A DNA stretch of 38,915 bases from Candidatus Heteroscillospira lomanii (lineage in GTDB: Bacteria; Bacillota; Clostridia; Oscillospirales; Oscillospiraceae): assembly GCA_904419385.1 (NCBI GenBank), contig CAJFRI010000007.1, positions 1 through 38,915 of the forward strand. Direction: 5' to 3'. The notes under the pieces were generated by a model. The model searched no databases and had not been told where the DNA came from. It saw only the letters and a list, made by a program, of their open reading frames with translations. Made by a program: the position numbers and the translations under genes. Below are positions 19,229 through 28,936 of the stretch, in pieces (positions within the stretch are counted from its first letter, which is position 1; each line of letters begins with the position of its first letter).

Positions 19229-21373
19229 TCACTCTTCCGGCACGTCTATGTCGGAATCTGTGGTCGGTCCGGCGCTGACTTCAGGCGAGGGCTCGGGAGT
19301 GGGGGTGGGTTCGGGAGTGGGAGTCTCCTCAGGAGGCGTGGTCTCCTCGGGCTCCTCCTCTTCCTCCTCAAGATCGCCGAATATCGTTGTCGGCGCGCCT
19401 ATCACAGGCGTCGGGAAGGCGACGTATTCGAGATCCTCGTGTATCGGGCCCATAATGGATTTCCATATCTGGGCCGCAGGGTTGGAGCTGAAGCGCATTG
19501 GCTCCGGCATATCGTAACCTGTCCAGACTGCTGCAACATAGTATGGCGTGTAGCCCACAAAGTAGCGGTCGCAGTCGGCGCTCGTGGTACCGGTCTTGCC
19601 GGCGACAGGCATGAATCCGAGATAGGCGGCGGAGCCGGTGCCGTAGGTGACGGCGTCCTCGAGAATATCGGTCATGTTGGCAGCGGTGTTTTCCTTGAAC
19701 ACGGTGACGGTCTCGGGCTCGTTCTCAAGCACGACGTTGCCCTGCGCGTCGAGCACTCGAGTATAGGTGCGGCCGTAGGTCATGACACCCTTGTTTGCGA
19801 AGGCGGTGTAGGCCTGAGCCATATTCCTGACCGTGGTGCCCTCGGAGAGCTGGCCGAGGGCGAGCGGGGCATAGTTCAGGTCGCTCTCCACGAGCTCGAA
19901 GCCCATCTTCGTGAGATAATCCCACGAGGTCTGGAGCGAGAGCTTGTCGAGCGTCTGTGCCGCGACGGTGTTCAGCGAGGAAATAATGCCCTGGCGGATG
20001 GTTGTGATGCCGCGGTTGCCGCCGCCGGAATTGCGGGGATACCAGGTGGTGCCGCTGAGCTTGATGTCAGGCGCATCGTTGACCTGGGTATACTGCGTGA
20101 CTATGCCGACGTCGAAAGCCGGGCCGTAGACCGCCAGCGGCTTGAACGAGGATCCAGGCGGCCGCTTGGAGTCGACACGGTTGAGCTCGAAGTTTGCGGT
20201 CTTTTCGCCCGTACCGCCGGAGAGCGCGACTATCTCGCCGGTGTAGGGGTCCATGACGACAATGGCGGACTGGAACTGCTGGTCGGACGGAGCCCATGAC
20301 TGGGGCAGGTTCTCCATGTTCTCATACACGGAGTCGACCTGGTTCTGTATATCCATGTCGAGGCAGGTATATACCTGATAGCCGCCGGAGTAGAGGAGCT
20401 GGCGGGCCGCCTGCAGCGAGATGCCGCGCTGCTCGACAAGGTCGGTAAGCACATCGTTGATGACGGTCTCGACATAGTAGCTGTATATCTGCTGAGTGTA
20501 TTCTTCAGTGGTGCTGCGCACGAAGGTGAGCTCCTCGGCAACGGCCTGCTCATACTCCTCGCGGGTGATATAACCCTGGTCGTACATCTCCCAGAGGATG
20601 ATCTCCTGGCGCTCTTTGTTGGCCTCGACATCGGCATAGGGGCTATAACGCGAGGGGTTGTTCGTGATGCCTATGAGGCTCGCGCACTCGGCAAGGCTCA
20701 GCTCGCTGACGTGCTTGCCGAAATAGGTCTCAGCGGCGGCTTCGACGCCGTAGCATCCGCTGCCGAGGTAGATGACGTTGAGATACCAGAGCATGATCTC
20801 TTCTTTGGAGTAGCGCTTTTCAAGGTCGAGCGCGCGGAATATCTCGAGCAGCTTTCGCTGGACGGTGATGTCGTCGTCCTGCGTGATGTTCTTGATGAGC
20901 TGCTGGGTGATGGTGGAACCGCCGAAGTCGCTGCGCATGCCGAGGAACATGTTGCCGAAGGCACCTATGGTGCGGTACCAGTCGACGCCCTTGTGATCGT
21001 AGAAGCGCTGGTCCTCGATGGCCACGGCCGCATGCTCGAGGTACTTGGGTATCTCGTCGTAATCGACCCAGATGCGGTTGACCGTGCTGTAAAGCGTGGT
21101 GAGCTCTTTAGTCTCGCCCTCATCTTCATAGTAAAGCGTGGTGCTGAGGTCGAGCTGATAGTCCTCCATCGAGACGTTCAGGTCGGAGGAGAGGCAGGTC
21201 TTTACATACACGGCGAATATACAGGTGAAGATCATGCCTGTTGTCAGGAAGATGAGCAGGACGGTGAGGAACACCTTTAATATAGTGCGCGCGAGCCCGC
21301 CGACAGTGAACGCCATGGCGGAGGCAGCAGTTTTGGCGGCGCGCTTGGATTTTTTGCTTTTAAATAAATTCAT
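19229..21373 (-). CDS. Class A penicillin-binding protein (GT51 transglycosylase + transpeptidase)
   Basis: VAIEDQRFYDHKGVDWYRTIGAF, GGSTITQQLIKN, RPPGSSFKPL (SxxK), AGKTGTT; Pro/Thr/Glu-rich C-terminal tail. Start MNLFKSKKSKR at 21373. Confidence 0.93.
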   Translation of the reverse strand: MNLFKSKKSKRAAKTAASAMAFTVGGLARTILKVFLTVLLIFLTTGMIFTCIFAVYVKTCLSSDLNVSMEDYQLDLSTTLYYEDEGETKELTTLYSTVNRIWVDYDEIPKYLEHAAVAIEDQRFYDHKGVDWYRTIGAFGNMFLGMRSDFGGSTITQQLIKNITQDDDITVQRKLLEIFRALDLEKRYSKEEIMLWYLNVIYLGSGCYGVEAAAETYFGKHVSELSLAECASLIGITNNPSRYSPYADVEANKERQEIILWEMYDQGYITREEYEQAVAEELTFVRSTTEEYTQQIYSYYVETVINDVLTDLVEQRGISLQAARQLLYSGGYQVYTCLDMDIQNQVDSVYENMENLPQSWAPSDQQFQSAIVVMDPYTGEIVALSGGTGEKTANFELNRVDSKRPPGSSFKPLAVYGPAFDVGIVTQYTQVNDAPDIKLSGTTWYPRNSGGGNRGITTIRQGIISSLNTVAAQTLDKLSLQTSWDYLTKMGFELVESDLNYAPLALGQLSEGTTVRNMAQAYTAFANKGVMTYGRTYTRVLDAQGNVVLENEPETVTVFKENTAANMTDILEDAVTYGTGSAAYLGFMPVAGKTGTTSADCDRYFVGYTPYYVAAVWTGYDMPEPMRFSSNPAAQIWKSIMGPIHEDLEYVAFPTPVIGAPTTIFGDLEEEEEEPEETTPPEETPTPEPTPTPEPSPEVSAGPTTDSDIDVPEE

Positions 21374-21566
21374 ATCATAAAGGCCCTCCTGAGGAAAAAG
21401 GCTCGAAACGGCCATACGGCTATTATATCACAGCCTGTCAATGCAGTTTGTGAACACGGATATGTTGATTTTTGAACATTTTAGCGGGTTTTAGACCGGT
21501 TGGAGGTTTATTTTTGCTCCGACGGGGGAAAATTGAGGTAATATCTCATTGCCGGAGGTTTTTTTG

Positions 21567-21872
21567 ATGAATATAAAGCTTAGAGTGGCGGCGGCGCTCG
21601 CGGCGGTCGTGTCGGCCGTGACGGCGTCGGGCTTTGCCTTTGCCTCCGCCGGGAGCGGCAGCACCGGGCCCGAGGCGCCGGCGGAGGGGTTCGTCGTGCG
21701 CGCGGAGGGGGAGAATGTGGCCGTTTTTCCGCCGGACGGGGGCGAAGCCGTCAAAATGACGGACATTGAACTGAAAAGCCTGCCAAGTGTGGACAGAATT
21801 GCACTCGAAGACGGTATTTTTGTGGAAAACAGTGAGGAACTTGCAAAAATTTTGGAAGATCTTGGCTCGTAA
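21567..21872 (+). CDS. Small secreted protein of unknown function
   Basis: RBS ccggagg, ATG 21567; signal-peptide-like MNIKLRVAAALAAVVSAVTASGFAFASAG; 101 aa. Confidence 0.6.
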   Translation: MNIKLRVAAALAAVVSAVTASGFAFASAGSGSTGPEAPAEGFVVRAEGENVAVFPPDGGEAVKMTDIELKSLPSVDRIALEDGIFVENSEELAKILEDLGS

Positions 21873-22008
21873 AACAGCAATTTCTGTGACCTTGACATCT
21901 GCCGGGGGCAATAACTGTGCGTTTTGACTGGTTGATTTTTATGTGGGCATGAGTTACAATATAGCCGAGGGAAGCGAGTTCCCCAAGTCTTAACGGGAGG
22001 CGATTCCG

Positions 22009-22293
22009 ATGGGCCAGAGCGAATTCGGCAGCGACTATATAACGGTCACTGACGAGGATGGAAACCAGCTCGAGCTGGAGCTCATCATGTCCTTCGAAGT
22101 GGATGACAGAAGCTATATGGCCTTTTTCCCTGCCGACATGAGCGAGGATGACCCCGACTATGGCTATGTCATACTGAGAGTTATCGAGGAAAACGGGGAA
22201 GAGATCTTTGCCACCGTCGACGACGACAGCGAACTGGAAGAGGCATATGAGACTTTCATGACTCTGCTGTTGGACGACGAGGAAGGTGAATAA
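22009..22293 (+). CDS. DUF1292-family protein
   Basis: ITVTDEDGNQLELELIMSFEVDDRSYMAFFPA...YGYVILRVIEENGEEIFATVDDDSELEEAYETF; RBS gggaggcgatt. Confidence 0.85.
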   Translation: MGQSEFGSDYITVTDEDGNQLELELIMSFEVDDRSYMAFFPADMSEDDPDYGYVILRVIEENGEEIFATVDDDSELEEAYETFMTLLLDDEEGE

Positions 22294-22364
22294 GTTCCCG
22301 CCGGACGGTTCCGGACGGAAATTTTTGTGAAAAACAGCCGCAAACGGCTCATATCGTCCATACA

Positions 22365-22590
22365 TCCCTGCGGTGTTCGTGGATTTTTATTGACCCTTTT
22401 AAACCCACATTTTTAATACGGGACGCCGGACTCTCTAAGTGGATTGCAGGCCTCCCGGGGCGGCTTTGACCGCACCTGGAAGTTGGAAGCAGCGAAGCTT
22501 TGAGGAGGCGACCCACCTGCCAAGTCGTGCAGGTTCTAATCGGGTCACCACGGCACATGCGGGGCGGCGGGCGCTCGTCGCCCGCCTTTT
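22365..22590 (+). ncRNA. ssrS: 6S RNA (SsrS)-like RNA
   Basis: Resembles clostridial 6S RNAs: long-range closing stem tgcGGTGTTCGTGG...TGACCC with GGGTCACCACGGCACatgcg; central segment gcaggcctcccgggg...ccgcacctggaagttggaagcagcgaag; followed by a strong terminator; no coding potential. Confidence 0.65.
22566..22590 (+). terminator. Terminator of 6S-like RNA
   Basis: GGCGGGCG-CTCGT-CGCCCGCC-TTTT. Confidence 0.8.
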
Positions 22591-22600
22591 CGTTTGTTCG

Positions 22601-22638
22601 GACGCTCTCACGATTTTTCGTGAGAGCGTCTTTTTTTT
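22601..22638 (+). terminator. Second strong intrinsic terminator
   Basis: GACGCTCTCACGA-TTTT-TCGTGAGAGCGTC-TTTTTTTT. Confidence 0.85.
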
Positions 22639-22760
22639 ATGCCTATGCGCATGTTAAAGCGCTGAAAATATGCAAAGAAAACTGTCGAATATGACGAATA
22701 TGCTGCGGCTTTGTCCGGCTCGATGCAAAAAACGCGGCAGCACGGCCCTATGGTCGAGAG

Positions 22761-23090
22761 GTGATCTGCAAGGTGAAAAGACGGATGAAGAAAGCCGACT
22801 TCATCTCAGAGCTGGCGGGCCTGGCCTTTGGCGGCTGCAACGACGCCGTGAAGCTCCTGTTCATCGACCCGGAGGACGGGGGCGGGGGCGTCGATGGGCT
22901 GGACCTGCGCCATGTGAGCGAGATGAAGCGCGCGGCGAACGGGGCCGTCGAGATACGGCTGGTGAACAGGCTGGAGCTCCTGAGGCTGCTGGCCGAGCAG
23001 GTGGACGGGGAGACGAGCGCTGCCGAGAGCCTGGTCTCCGCGCTCGACCGCGCGGCCGGGGCGCTGGGGGGCGGAGAGCGTGAAGATTGA
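22761..23090 (+). CDS. Small protein at head of phage-derived operon, possibly terminase small subunit
   Basis: Position directly before terL with overlap; MKKADFISELAGLAFGGCNDAVKLLF... No decisive motif. Alternative starts 22773 and 22785. Confidence 0.45.
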   Translation: MICKVKRRMKKADFISELAGLAFGGCNDAVKLLFIDPEDGGGGVDGLDLRHVSEMKRAANGAVEIRLVNRLELLRLLAEQVDGETSAAESLVSALDRAAGALGGGERED

Positions 23091-24363
23091 GCGCTTCTCG
23101 CCGAAGCAGCTGAGGCTGCTGACCTGGTGGCTGCCGTCGTCGGGCGGCGGGAGGTATGACGCCGTGATATGCGACGGGGCAGTGCGCAGCGGAAAGACGA
23201 TGTGCATGGGGCTGTCGTTCGTCATGTGGGCAATGTGTTCTTTCGACGGGCGGCATTTCGGGCTCTGCGGCAAGACCATCGCCTCGATAAGGCGCAACAT
23301 GCTCGGCGAGCTGCTGCCGCTTTTGAGGGAGATGGGGTGGAGCTGCAGGGACCAGGTCTCGAGGAACGCGGTGGTCATAGAACAGGGCGGCCGGAGCAAC
23401 ACCTTTTATCTGTTCGGCGGGCGGGACGAGGGCTCCCGCGCGCTGATACAGGGCGTTACGCTCGCCGGGGTGCTGCTCGACGAGGCGGCGCTGATGCCGC
23501 GCAGCTTTGTGGAGCAGGCCGCAGCGAGATGTTCCGTCGAGGGGGCGAAGCTCTGGTTCAACTGCAATCCCGAGTCGCCCTCGCACTGGTTTTACCGCGA
23601 GTGGATACTCAAGGCGAGCGAGCGGAGGGCGCTGTATCTGCATTTCCGGATGAGCGACAACCCGACGCTGTCGAAAACGATGCTTGCGCGCTACTCGCGG
23701 ATGTACTCCGGCGCGTTCTACCGCAGGTTTGTGCTCGGCGAGTGGGTGCAGGCGGATGGGCTGGTCTACGGCTTTTTCGACGAGTCGATGGCACAGCCGG
23801 TGCCAGAGGGGAAGTTTGGGCGATATGCTGTGTCCTGCGACTACGGGACGGTGAACCCCGCGTCATTCGGCCTCTGGGCCGAGAGGGAGGGCGTGTGGTA
23901 CCGCATAGACGAGTTCTATTTCGACTCGAGGCGGGAGGGGCGGCAGATGACAGACGGCGAGTACGTCGCGGCGCTCAAAGAGCTCATCGGCGCGCGGAAA
24001 GTCGAGGCGGTGATCGTCGACCCCTCGGCGGCGAGCTTCATCGAGGCGCTCACGCGCGAGGGGCTGCCCGTCGTCAAGGCGGACAACGACGTGCTGCGCG
24101 GGATAAGGCTGACGGCGGAGCTGCTGCGCACGGGCAGGCTGGTGATATGCCGGAACTGTGCCGACGCCCTGCGCGAGATCGCGCTCTACTCCTGGGAGCC
24201 GGGCGGGACGGACAGGCCCGTAAAGGCAAACGACCACGCGATGGACGACATCCGCTATTTCGCGGCGAGCTTTGTGTGCGCAAGGCGGGACGGCTTTGCG
24301 GCGCGGAGCGTCGGCAGATCACTCTCAGACAACATGGGATGGAGGAGTTTGATGGAAAAGTGA
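23080..24363 (+). CDS. Phage terminase large subunit
   Basis: Walker A DGAVRSGKTMCM, Walker B AGVLLDEAALMP, nuclease acidic residues in VSCDYGTVNPAS, AVIVDPSAASF, MDDIRYFAASF. Confidence 0.9.
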   Translation: MKIERFSPKQLRLLTWWLPSSGGGRYDAVICDGAVRSGKTMCMGLSFVMWAMCSFDGRHFGLCGKTIASIRRNMLGELLPLLREMGWSCRDQVSRNAVVIEQGGRSNTFYLFGGRDEGSRALIQGVTLAGVLLDEAALMPRSFVEQAAARCSVEGAKLWFNCNPESPSHWFYREWILKASERRALYLHFRMSDNPTLSKTMLARYSRMYSGAFYRRFVLGEWVQADGLVYGFFDESMAQPVPEGKFGRYAVSCDYGTVNPASFGLWAEREGVWYRIDEFYFDSRREGRQMTDGEYVAALKELIGARKVEAVIVDPSAASFIEALTREGLPVVKADNDVLRGIRLTAELLRTGRLVICRNCADALREIALYSWEPGGTDRPVKANDHAMDDIRYFAASFVCARRDGFAARSVGRSLSDNMGWRSLMEK

Positions 24364-25511
24364 GCTTTTTGAAAAAGGAGGAAGGCACGGCGGCGCGCGC
24401 CCAGCTGCGTTCCGGGCAGAGGCACCCGTTTATGGCGCTGGACGGATATGTGCCGCTCGGCGGCGGAGACTCGCGCCTGTACCGCGCGATACGCGAGGGC
24501 ATACCGCTCGTCGACGCCGCGATACAGAAACTCGTGCGCCTCACTGGCGGGGTGACGGCGCGCTGCGCGGACCCGGCGGCAGATAGGGAGCTCGGCAGGT
24601 TCCTGAGAGGCGTCGACACCGGGCGCGGCTGCCGCGGGATAGACTCGTTCCTCGAGAGCTATCTCGATTCCATGCTGACCTGCGGGCGGGCTGTCGGCGA
24701 GATAGTCACAGAGGGCAGCCGGGATATCGCCGCGGTGATATGCGGCAACGTGGCCGATGTGTGCGTGCGCGAGGGGGAGAGCCCGCTGGACTTCGCCATC
24801 TGCCGCTACGACGGGCTGGAGGCTGAGCCGCTGCCGTATCAGGAGCTGCTGCTGTTCACTCCGTTCAACCCGGACAGCGACAATCCCTACGGCTCGTCCA
24901 TGCTGCGCAGCATGCCGTTTCTCGCCGACATACTCATGAAGATATTCGCCTCCATCGGAGTGAACTGGGAGCGCTGCGGCAACGTGCGCTACGCGGTGGT
25001 CTGCCGCCCGGGGCAGGGAGCTGCCGGCGGGGCCGACGCCATGGCCGAGAGCGTTGCCCGAGAGTGGAGCAGCGCCATGCGCGAGACCCGCGGCGGCTCG
25101 GTGCGCGACTTCGTGGCCGTCGGCGACGTGGATATCAAGGTCATAGGCGCCGACAACCGCATGCTCGACAGCGAGGTGCCGGTGAGGCAGATACTCGAGC
25201 AGCTGGTCGCAAAGACGGGCATACCGCCGTTCATGCTCGGGCTCAGCTGGAACTCGACCGAGCGCATGTCATCGCAGCAGGCCGACATCATGACCAGCGA
25301 GATAGCCGCGCACAGGCGCAGCCTTGAGCCCGTGGTGAGGAAGATATGCTCGCTCTGGCTGAGGATGCACGGCTATTCGTGCCCGTATGAGCTCGAGTGG
25401 GAGGCTGTGAACCTGCAGGACAAGGTGGAGCTCGCCCGCGCCGCGCTCTATGCCGCCCAGGCAAAAAAGGCCCTGGCTGAAGCCGGGGCGGAGGGGGATG
25501 CTGAGAAGTGA
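24360..25511 (+). CDS. Phage portal protein
   Basis: GTGA overlap with terL; LFTPFNPDSDNPYGSSMLRSMPFLADILMKI..., KTGIPPFMLGLSWNSTERMSSQQADIMTSEI. Confidence 0.8.
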   Translation: MSFLKKEEGTAARAQLRSGQRHPFMALDGYVPLGGGDSRLYRAIREGIPLVDAAIQKLVRLTGGVTARCADPAADRELGRFLRGVDTGRGCRGIDSFLESYLDSMLTCGRAVGEIVTEGSRDIAAVICGNVADVCVREGESPLDFAICRYDGLEAEPLPYQELLLFTPFNPDSDNPYGSSMLRSMPFLADILMKIFASIGVNWERCGNVRYAVVCRPGQGAAGGADAMAESVAREWSSAMRETRGGSVRDFVAVGDVDIKVIGADNRMLDSEVPVRQILEQLVAKTGIPPFMLGLSWNSTERMSSQQADIMTSEIAAHRRSLEPVVRKICSLWLRMHGYSCPYELEWEAVNLQDKVELARAALYAAQAKKALAEAGAEGDAEK

Positions 25512-26416
25512 TAATCAAAACAGCGCTCGACGTCACGGCCGCGCAGCCGTGCGCGGCGGATCTCGAGGCGATAAACGCGCTCGCGAGGAGGGAGCTCGCG
25601 CCGGACGAGGTTTATGTCTTTGGAGTGAAGCTCTGTGACAATGAGATAGACCGCGATTTTGAGCGGTTTTCCGACGAGTGCCTCGACGAGCTCGCGCCCA
25701 TGTTCGTCGGCAAAACAGGACTGCTCGACCACAACTGGACGGCTTCCGGGCAGCTCGCGCGCATTTTCCGCGCCGAGGTCGAGACCGACGCCGGGCGCCT
25801 GAACAGCGCAGGCGAACCATACCGCTATATAAAGGCGTGGGCATACATGCTGCGCTCCGATGCGACGGAGGGCTTCATCGCCGCCATAGACGCCGGCATA
25901 GTGAGGGAGACCAGCGTCGGATGCTCCGTGGAGCACAGGACTTGCAGCATATGCGGCGAGGAGAACTGCCGCCATGTGCCGGGCAGGTCGTATGACGGCG
26001 AGCTCTGCCACAAAGTGCTCTCCGGGGCGGTGGACGCATACGAGTGGAGCTTTGTCGCCGTGCCCGCGCAGAGGGAGGCGGGAGTCATAAAATCCGCCGG
26101 ATGCAGTCTGCGCGGCTTCGTCGCCACAGCGGCGGGGAAAGGCTTTCGCGCGGAGTTTGAACGCCTGGAAAGGCTCGCGGCAGAGGGTGAGAGGCTGCTC
26201 GAGCGCGAGAGGGCGGAGGTGCGCAGGCTCGGCCTGCTGTGGGACGAGCAGATGGCGGGCGCCGTCGCCAGGGCGGCGGAGAACATGGACGCCGGCGAGC
26301 TCGCCGGCCTGAGGGAGAGGCTGGAGAAAAAACTGGCTGGGCGCTTTCCGCCCGTGTGCCAGCTGCCGGGCCTCGGGAGAGATACCCGCTTTGACGGGGA
26401 CGACTATATCATTTAG
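25508..26416 (+). CDS. Phage prohead protease-like protein with Cys-rich insert
   Basis: DNEIDRDFERFSDECLDELAPMFVGKTGLLDHNW (His), VRETSVGCSVE (Ser), RTCSICGEENCRHVPGRSYDGELCHKV; AYEWSFVAVPAQREAGVIK. GTG start overlapping portal gene. Confidence 0.75.
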   Translation: MIIKTALDVTAAQPCAADLEAINALARRELAPDEVYVFGVKLCDNEIDRDFERFSDECLDELAPMFVGKTGLLDHNWTASGQLARIFRAEVETDAGRLNSAGEPYRYIKAWAYMLRSDATEGFIAAIDAGIVRETSVGCSVEHRTCSICGEENCRHVPGRSYDGELCHKVLSGAVDAYEWSFVAVPAQREAGVIKSAGCSLRGFVATAAGKGFRAEFERLERLAAEGERLLERERAEVRRLGLLWDEQMAGAVARAAENMDAGELAGLRERLEKKLAGRFPPVCQLPGLGRDTRFDGDDYII

Positions 26417-26427
26417 GGGGAATTTCG

Positions 26428-26766
26428 ATGAAGTATTCTTTCAGCGGCATTGGCGCCGTAACGGCGACTTTCGGCACGGCGACAGGAGCCGACCTTGAGC
26501 CGGGCACGCCGGTGAAGATGAGCTCCGGCGGCACCGTCGCCGCCTGCTCCAGCGGCGACGACTTTATCGGCGCAGTGCTCGGCTGCCGCGGCGGCTGCGC
26601 CTGCGTTCAGATCGCCGGGTGCATTGAGCTCGCCTGCTCCGGCACGGCCCCGACTCCGGGCTATGTCAAACTCACCGCCGACGCAAACGGAGGCGTCTGC
26701 TCCGGCGAGGGCAGAGAGCGGCTTGTGCTCGACTGCTCGGACGGCATAGTCACCATCATGCTTTAA
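26428..26766 (+). CDS. DUF2190-like capsid decoration/stabilisation protein
   Basis: FGTATGADLEPGTPVKMSSGGTVAACSSGDDFIGAVLG; position between protease and capsid genes. Confidence 0.6.
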   Translation: MKYSFSGIGAVTATFGTATGADLEPGTPVKMSSGGTVAACSSGDDFIGAVLGCRGGCACVQIAGCIELACSGTAPTPGYVKLTADANGGVCSGEGRERLVLDCSDGIVTIML

Positions 26767-26777
26767 GGAGGACGAAC

Positions 26778-27785
26778 ATGGCATACAAATTCAGCGACAT
26801 AAGGCTCGACAAGGGCATGTATTCCGTGCCCGGAAAGGGATTTTCCGCCCTGCTCGAAGAGCTCGACCCGTCCGAGGCCTACCGCGGCACCCCGCTCGAG
26901 GGCCTCGACGCATACCAGCGGCAGCTGAAGCGCTTTGGGATCAAGGTGCGCGGCGCGGGCAGCGACAATGTTGAGAAGTTTTTCCACACCACTGAGAGCG
27001 CTGTGCTCTTTCCTGAGTACGTCTCCCGCAGCGTGCGCCAGGGCATAGAGGAGAGCAACGTCCTGCCGCACATAGTCGCGACCACCACGAACATCGACGG
27101 CCTCGACTACCGCGCCGTGTCCTCCGAGCCCGACGGCGAGCGCGACGCCCTCACCCATGTGGCTGAGGGCGCGATGATCCCGCAGACCGAGATACGCGCC
27201 AAGGAGAAGCTCATCACCCTGCACAAGCGCGGCCGCATGCTGGTCGCCTCCTACGAGGCCATACGCTTCCAGCGCCTGGAGCTGTTCTCCGTCATGCTGC
27301 GCCAGATAGGCAGCAATATCGCCAAGATGCACCTCGCCGACGCCGTCGACGTCCTCATAAACGGCGACGGCAACGACAACGCCGCCGAAAAGGTCACCGG
27401 CGTCACCCTCAGCTACGACGCGCTGGTCGATCTCTGGGGCAAGTTCGAGCCCTACACGCTCAACACCATGCTCGCCTCGCCGGACGTCATGCTGAGCCTG
27501 CTCAAGCTCGACGAGATGCAGAGCCCGATGGCCGGACTCAACTTCGCCGGCAGCGGCGACGCCGGTTCGCCCCTCGGCGCAAAGCTCATCCGTACCTCCG
27601 CCCTGCCCGAGGACACGCTCATCGGCCTCGACCGCGGCTATGCGCTCGAGATGGTGCGCTCCGGAGGCGTGAGCGTCGAGTACGACCGCCTGATCGACCG
27701 CCAGCTCGAGCGCGCGGCCATCACCAGCACCGCGGGCTTTGCCAAGATCTACGCCGGTGCGGCCGTTGTCATGGAGACGGTCTGA
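26778..27785 (+). CDS. Phage major capsid protein
   Basis: 335 aa; position after protease/decoration; DNVEKFFHTTESAVLFPEYVSRSVRQGIEES, PQTEIRAKEKLITLHKRGRMLVASYEAIRFQR. Confidence 0.8.
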   Translation: MAYKFSDIRLDKGMYSVPGKGFSALLEELDPSEAYRGTPLEGLDAYQRQLKRFGIKVRGAGSDNVEKFFHTTESAVLFPEYVSRSVRQGIEESNVLPHIVATTTNIDGLDYRAVSSEPDGERDALTHVAEGAMIPQTEIRAKEKLITLHKRGRMLVASYEAIRFQRLELFSVMLRQIGSNIAKMHLADAVDVLINGDGNDNAAEKVTGVTLSYDALVDLWGKFEPYTLNTMLASPDVMLSLLKLDEMQSPMAGLNFAGSGDAGSPLGAKLIRTSALPEDTLIGLDRGYALEMVRSGGVSVEYDRLIDRQLERAAITSTAGFAKIYAGAAVVMETV

Positions 27786-28147
27786 TGGCTCTGAGCGACG
27801 ATGTCCTCGAGAAGGCCGAGCTGTTCTTCGGCGGAGAGCTGAGCGAGGCGGGCCGGGAGAAGCTTGCGGCGCTCTGCTCCGCCGCGGCGGCGAGCCTGAG
27901 AGGGCGGCTCCGCTCCGGCGTGTCGCCGGAGAACATACACGACGAGTTCGTGTCGGCGGCTGGCGTGCTCGCGCTCGCCATGTACGCGGCGGCGACGGGG
28001 GAGGATTTCTCGTCCGTGCGCGTCGGGAATGTGACGCTCTCGCGCTCAGGCGCCTCCGCGGCGGATTCGCTCCGCGCGCTGGCCGAGGAGATGCTCGCCG
28101 GGCAGCTGCGCGGCACGGGCTTTGATTTCCGGGGGGTGAGGGGCTGA
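27785..28147 (+). CDS. Head-tail connector-like protein
   Basis: Immediate ATG overlap after capsid gene; small helical protein, position typical. Confidence 0.5.
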   Translation: MALSDDVLEKAELFFGGELSEAGREKLAALCSAAAASLRGRLRSGVSPENIHDEFVSAAGVLALAMYAAATGEDFSSVRVGNVTLSRSGASAADSLRALAEEMLAGQLRGTGFDFRGVRG

Positions 28148-28155
28148 ACTTCGAG

Positions 28156-28467
28156 GTGATAGAGCGATACGGCGAGGCCTTTACCGTGTTCAGCGACCTG
28201 AGCCCCGATGGGCGGGCGGAGCGCGGATTCATCCAGCCGCTCGGCCTCACGGACGAGAGCTGTGCCGCTCCGGGAGAGCCGGGGCGCGGCGGCGGGCGCT
28301 TTCTGCTCGTCGCGGGCTGCGAGGCCATAGCCCCGGATGAGCGCGTCGGGCGCATAGTGCACGGCTCGAGGCGGTTCGTGCTCGTGAAGCGCGAGGAATT
28401 GAACGGCGGCGGACTGGGGCACATCGAGTGCCTGCTGAGATGTGTAGGGAGGGAAGACGATGCTTGA
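28156..28467 (+). CDS. Phage head-tail junction protein, putative
   Basis: Position; MIERYGEAFTVFSDLSPDGRAERGFIQPLG. Confidence 0.45.
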   Translation: MIERYGEAFTVFSDLSPDGRAERGFIQPLGLTDESCAAPGEPGRGGGRFLLVAGCEAIAPDERVGRIVHGSRRFVLVKREELNGGGLGHIECLLRCVGREDDA

Positions 28468-28936
28468 CGCCGTGACCGAAAAACTCTGCTCCGAGCTCAA
28501 GGAGCGCGGGATAGAGGCTGTGCGTGCATTTCCGGCGCAGGACGTGCCGGATGGCGCGGCCGTGGCCGTGGGACTTAAAAAGGCGTCCGTGGGGCCCGGT
28601 GGATTCGGCGACTACCTCGGGCTTGCGGGCGGGGAGGAGCGCTTCGGCGTGCGCTGCAAGGCGGTCTTTTCCCTCGATATATTCTCGCCGCCGCCCGGGG
28701 GCTCGGCGGGGCTGTCGAAGGCGGCGGACGCGCTGATGGCCGCGCTCGGCTCTATGGCGGGCGGAGGAAGCGCGGAGCTGAACATCGGCACGGCAGAGTT
28801 CGACGCAAAGCTCTGCCGCCTGCGCTGCCGCTGCGAGCTGGGCGCGCAGTTCTGGCTCGTGCGCGAGAGCGCGGAGCCGGGCGGCGGATTTGAGGAATTT
28901 GTTGTGAAAGGGATGATACTGGATGCCATTGAATGA
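28460..28936 (+). CDS. Phage tail terminator/completion-like protein, putative
   Basis: Overlaps both neighbours; position before the sheath gene. Confidence 0.4.
   Translation: MLDAVTEKLCSELKERGIEAVRAFPAQDVPDGAAVAVGLKKASVGPGGFGDYLGLAGGEERFGVRCKAVFSLDIFSPPPGGSAGLSKAADALMAALGSMAGGGSAELNIGTAEFDAKLCRLRCRCELGAQFWLVRESAEPGGGFEEFVVKGMILDAIE

Noticed and set aside
19270-19350. G-rich imperfect repeat (gggagtgggggtgggttcgggagtgggagt)
   Set aside because: It encodes the Pro/Thr/Glu tail (TPTPEPTPTPEP) of the PBP on the minus strand; an ordinary low-complexity linker.
26763-28424. 553-aa minus-strand ORF across capsid and connector genes
   Set aside because: Overlaps tightly packed plus-strand phage genes; Arg/Pro/Ser-rich, no family motif.
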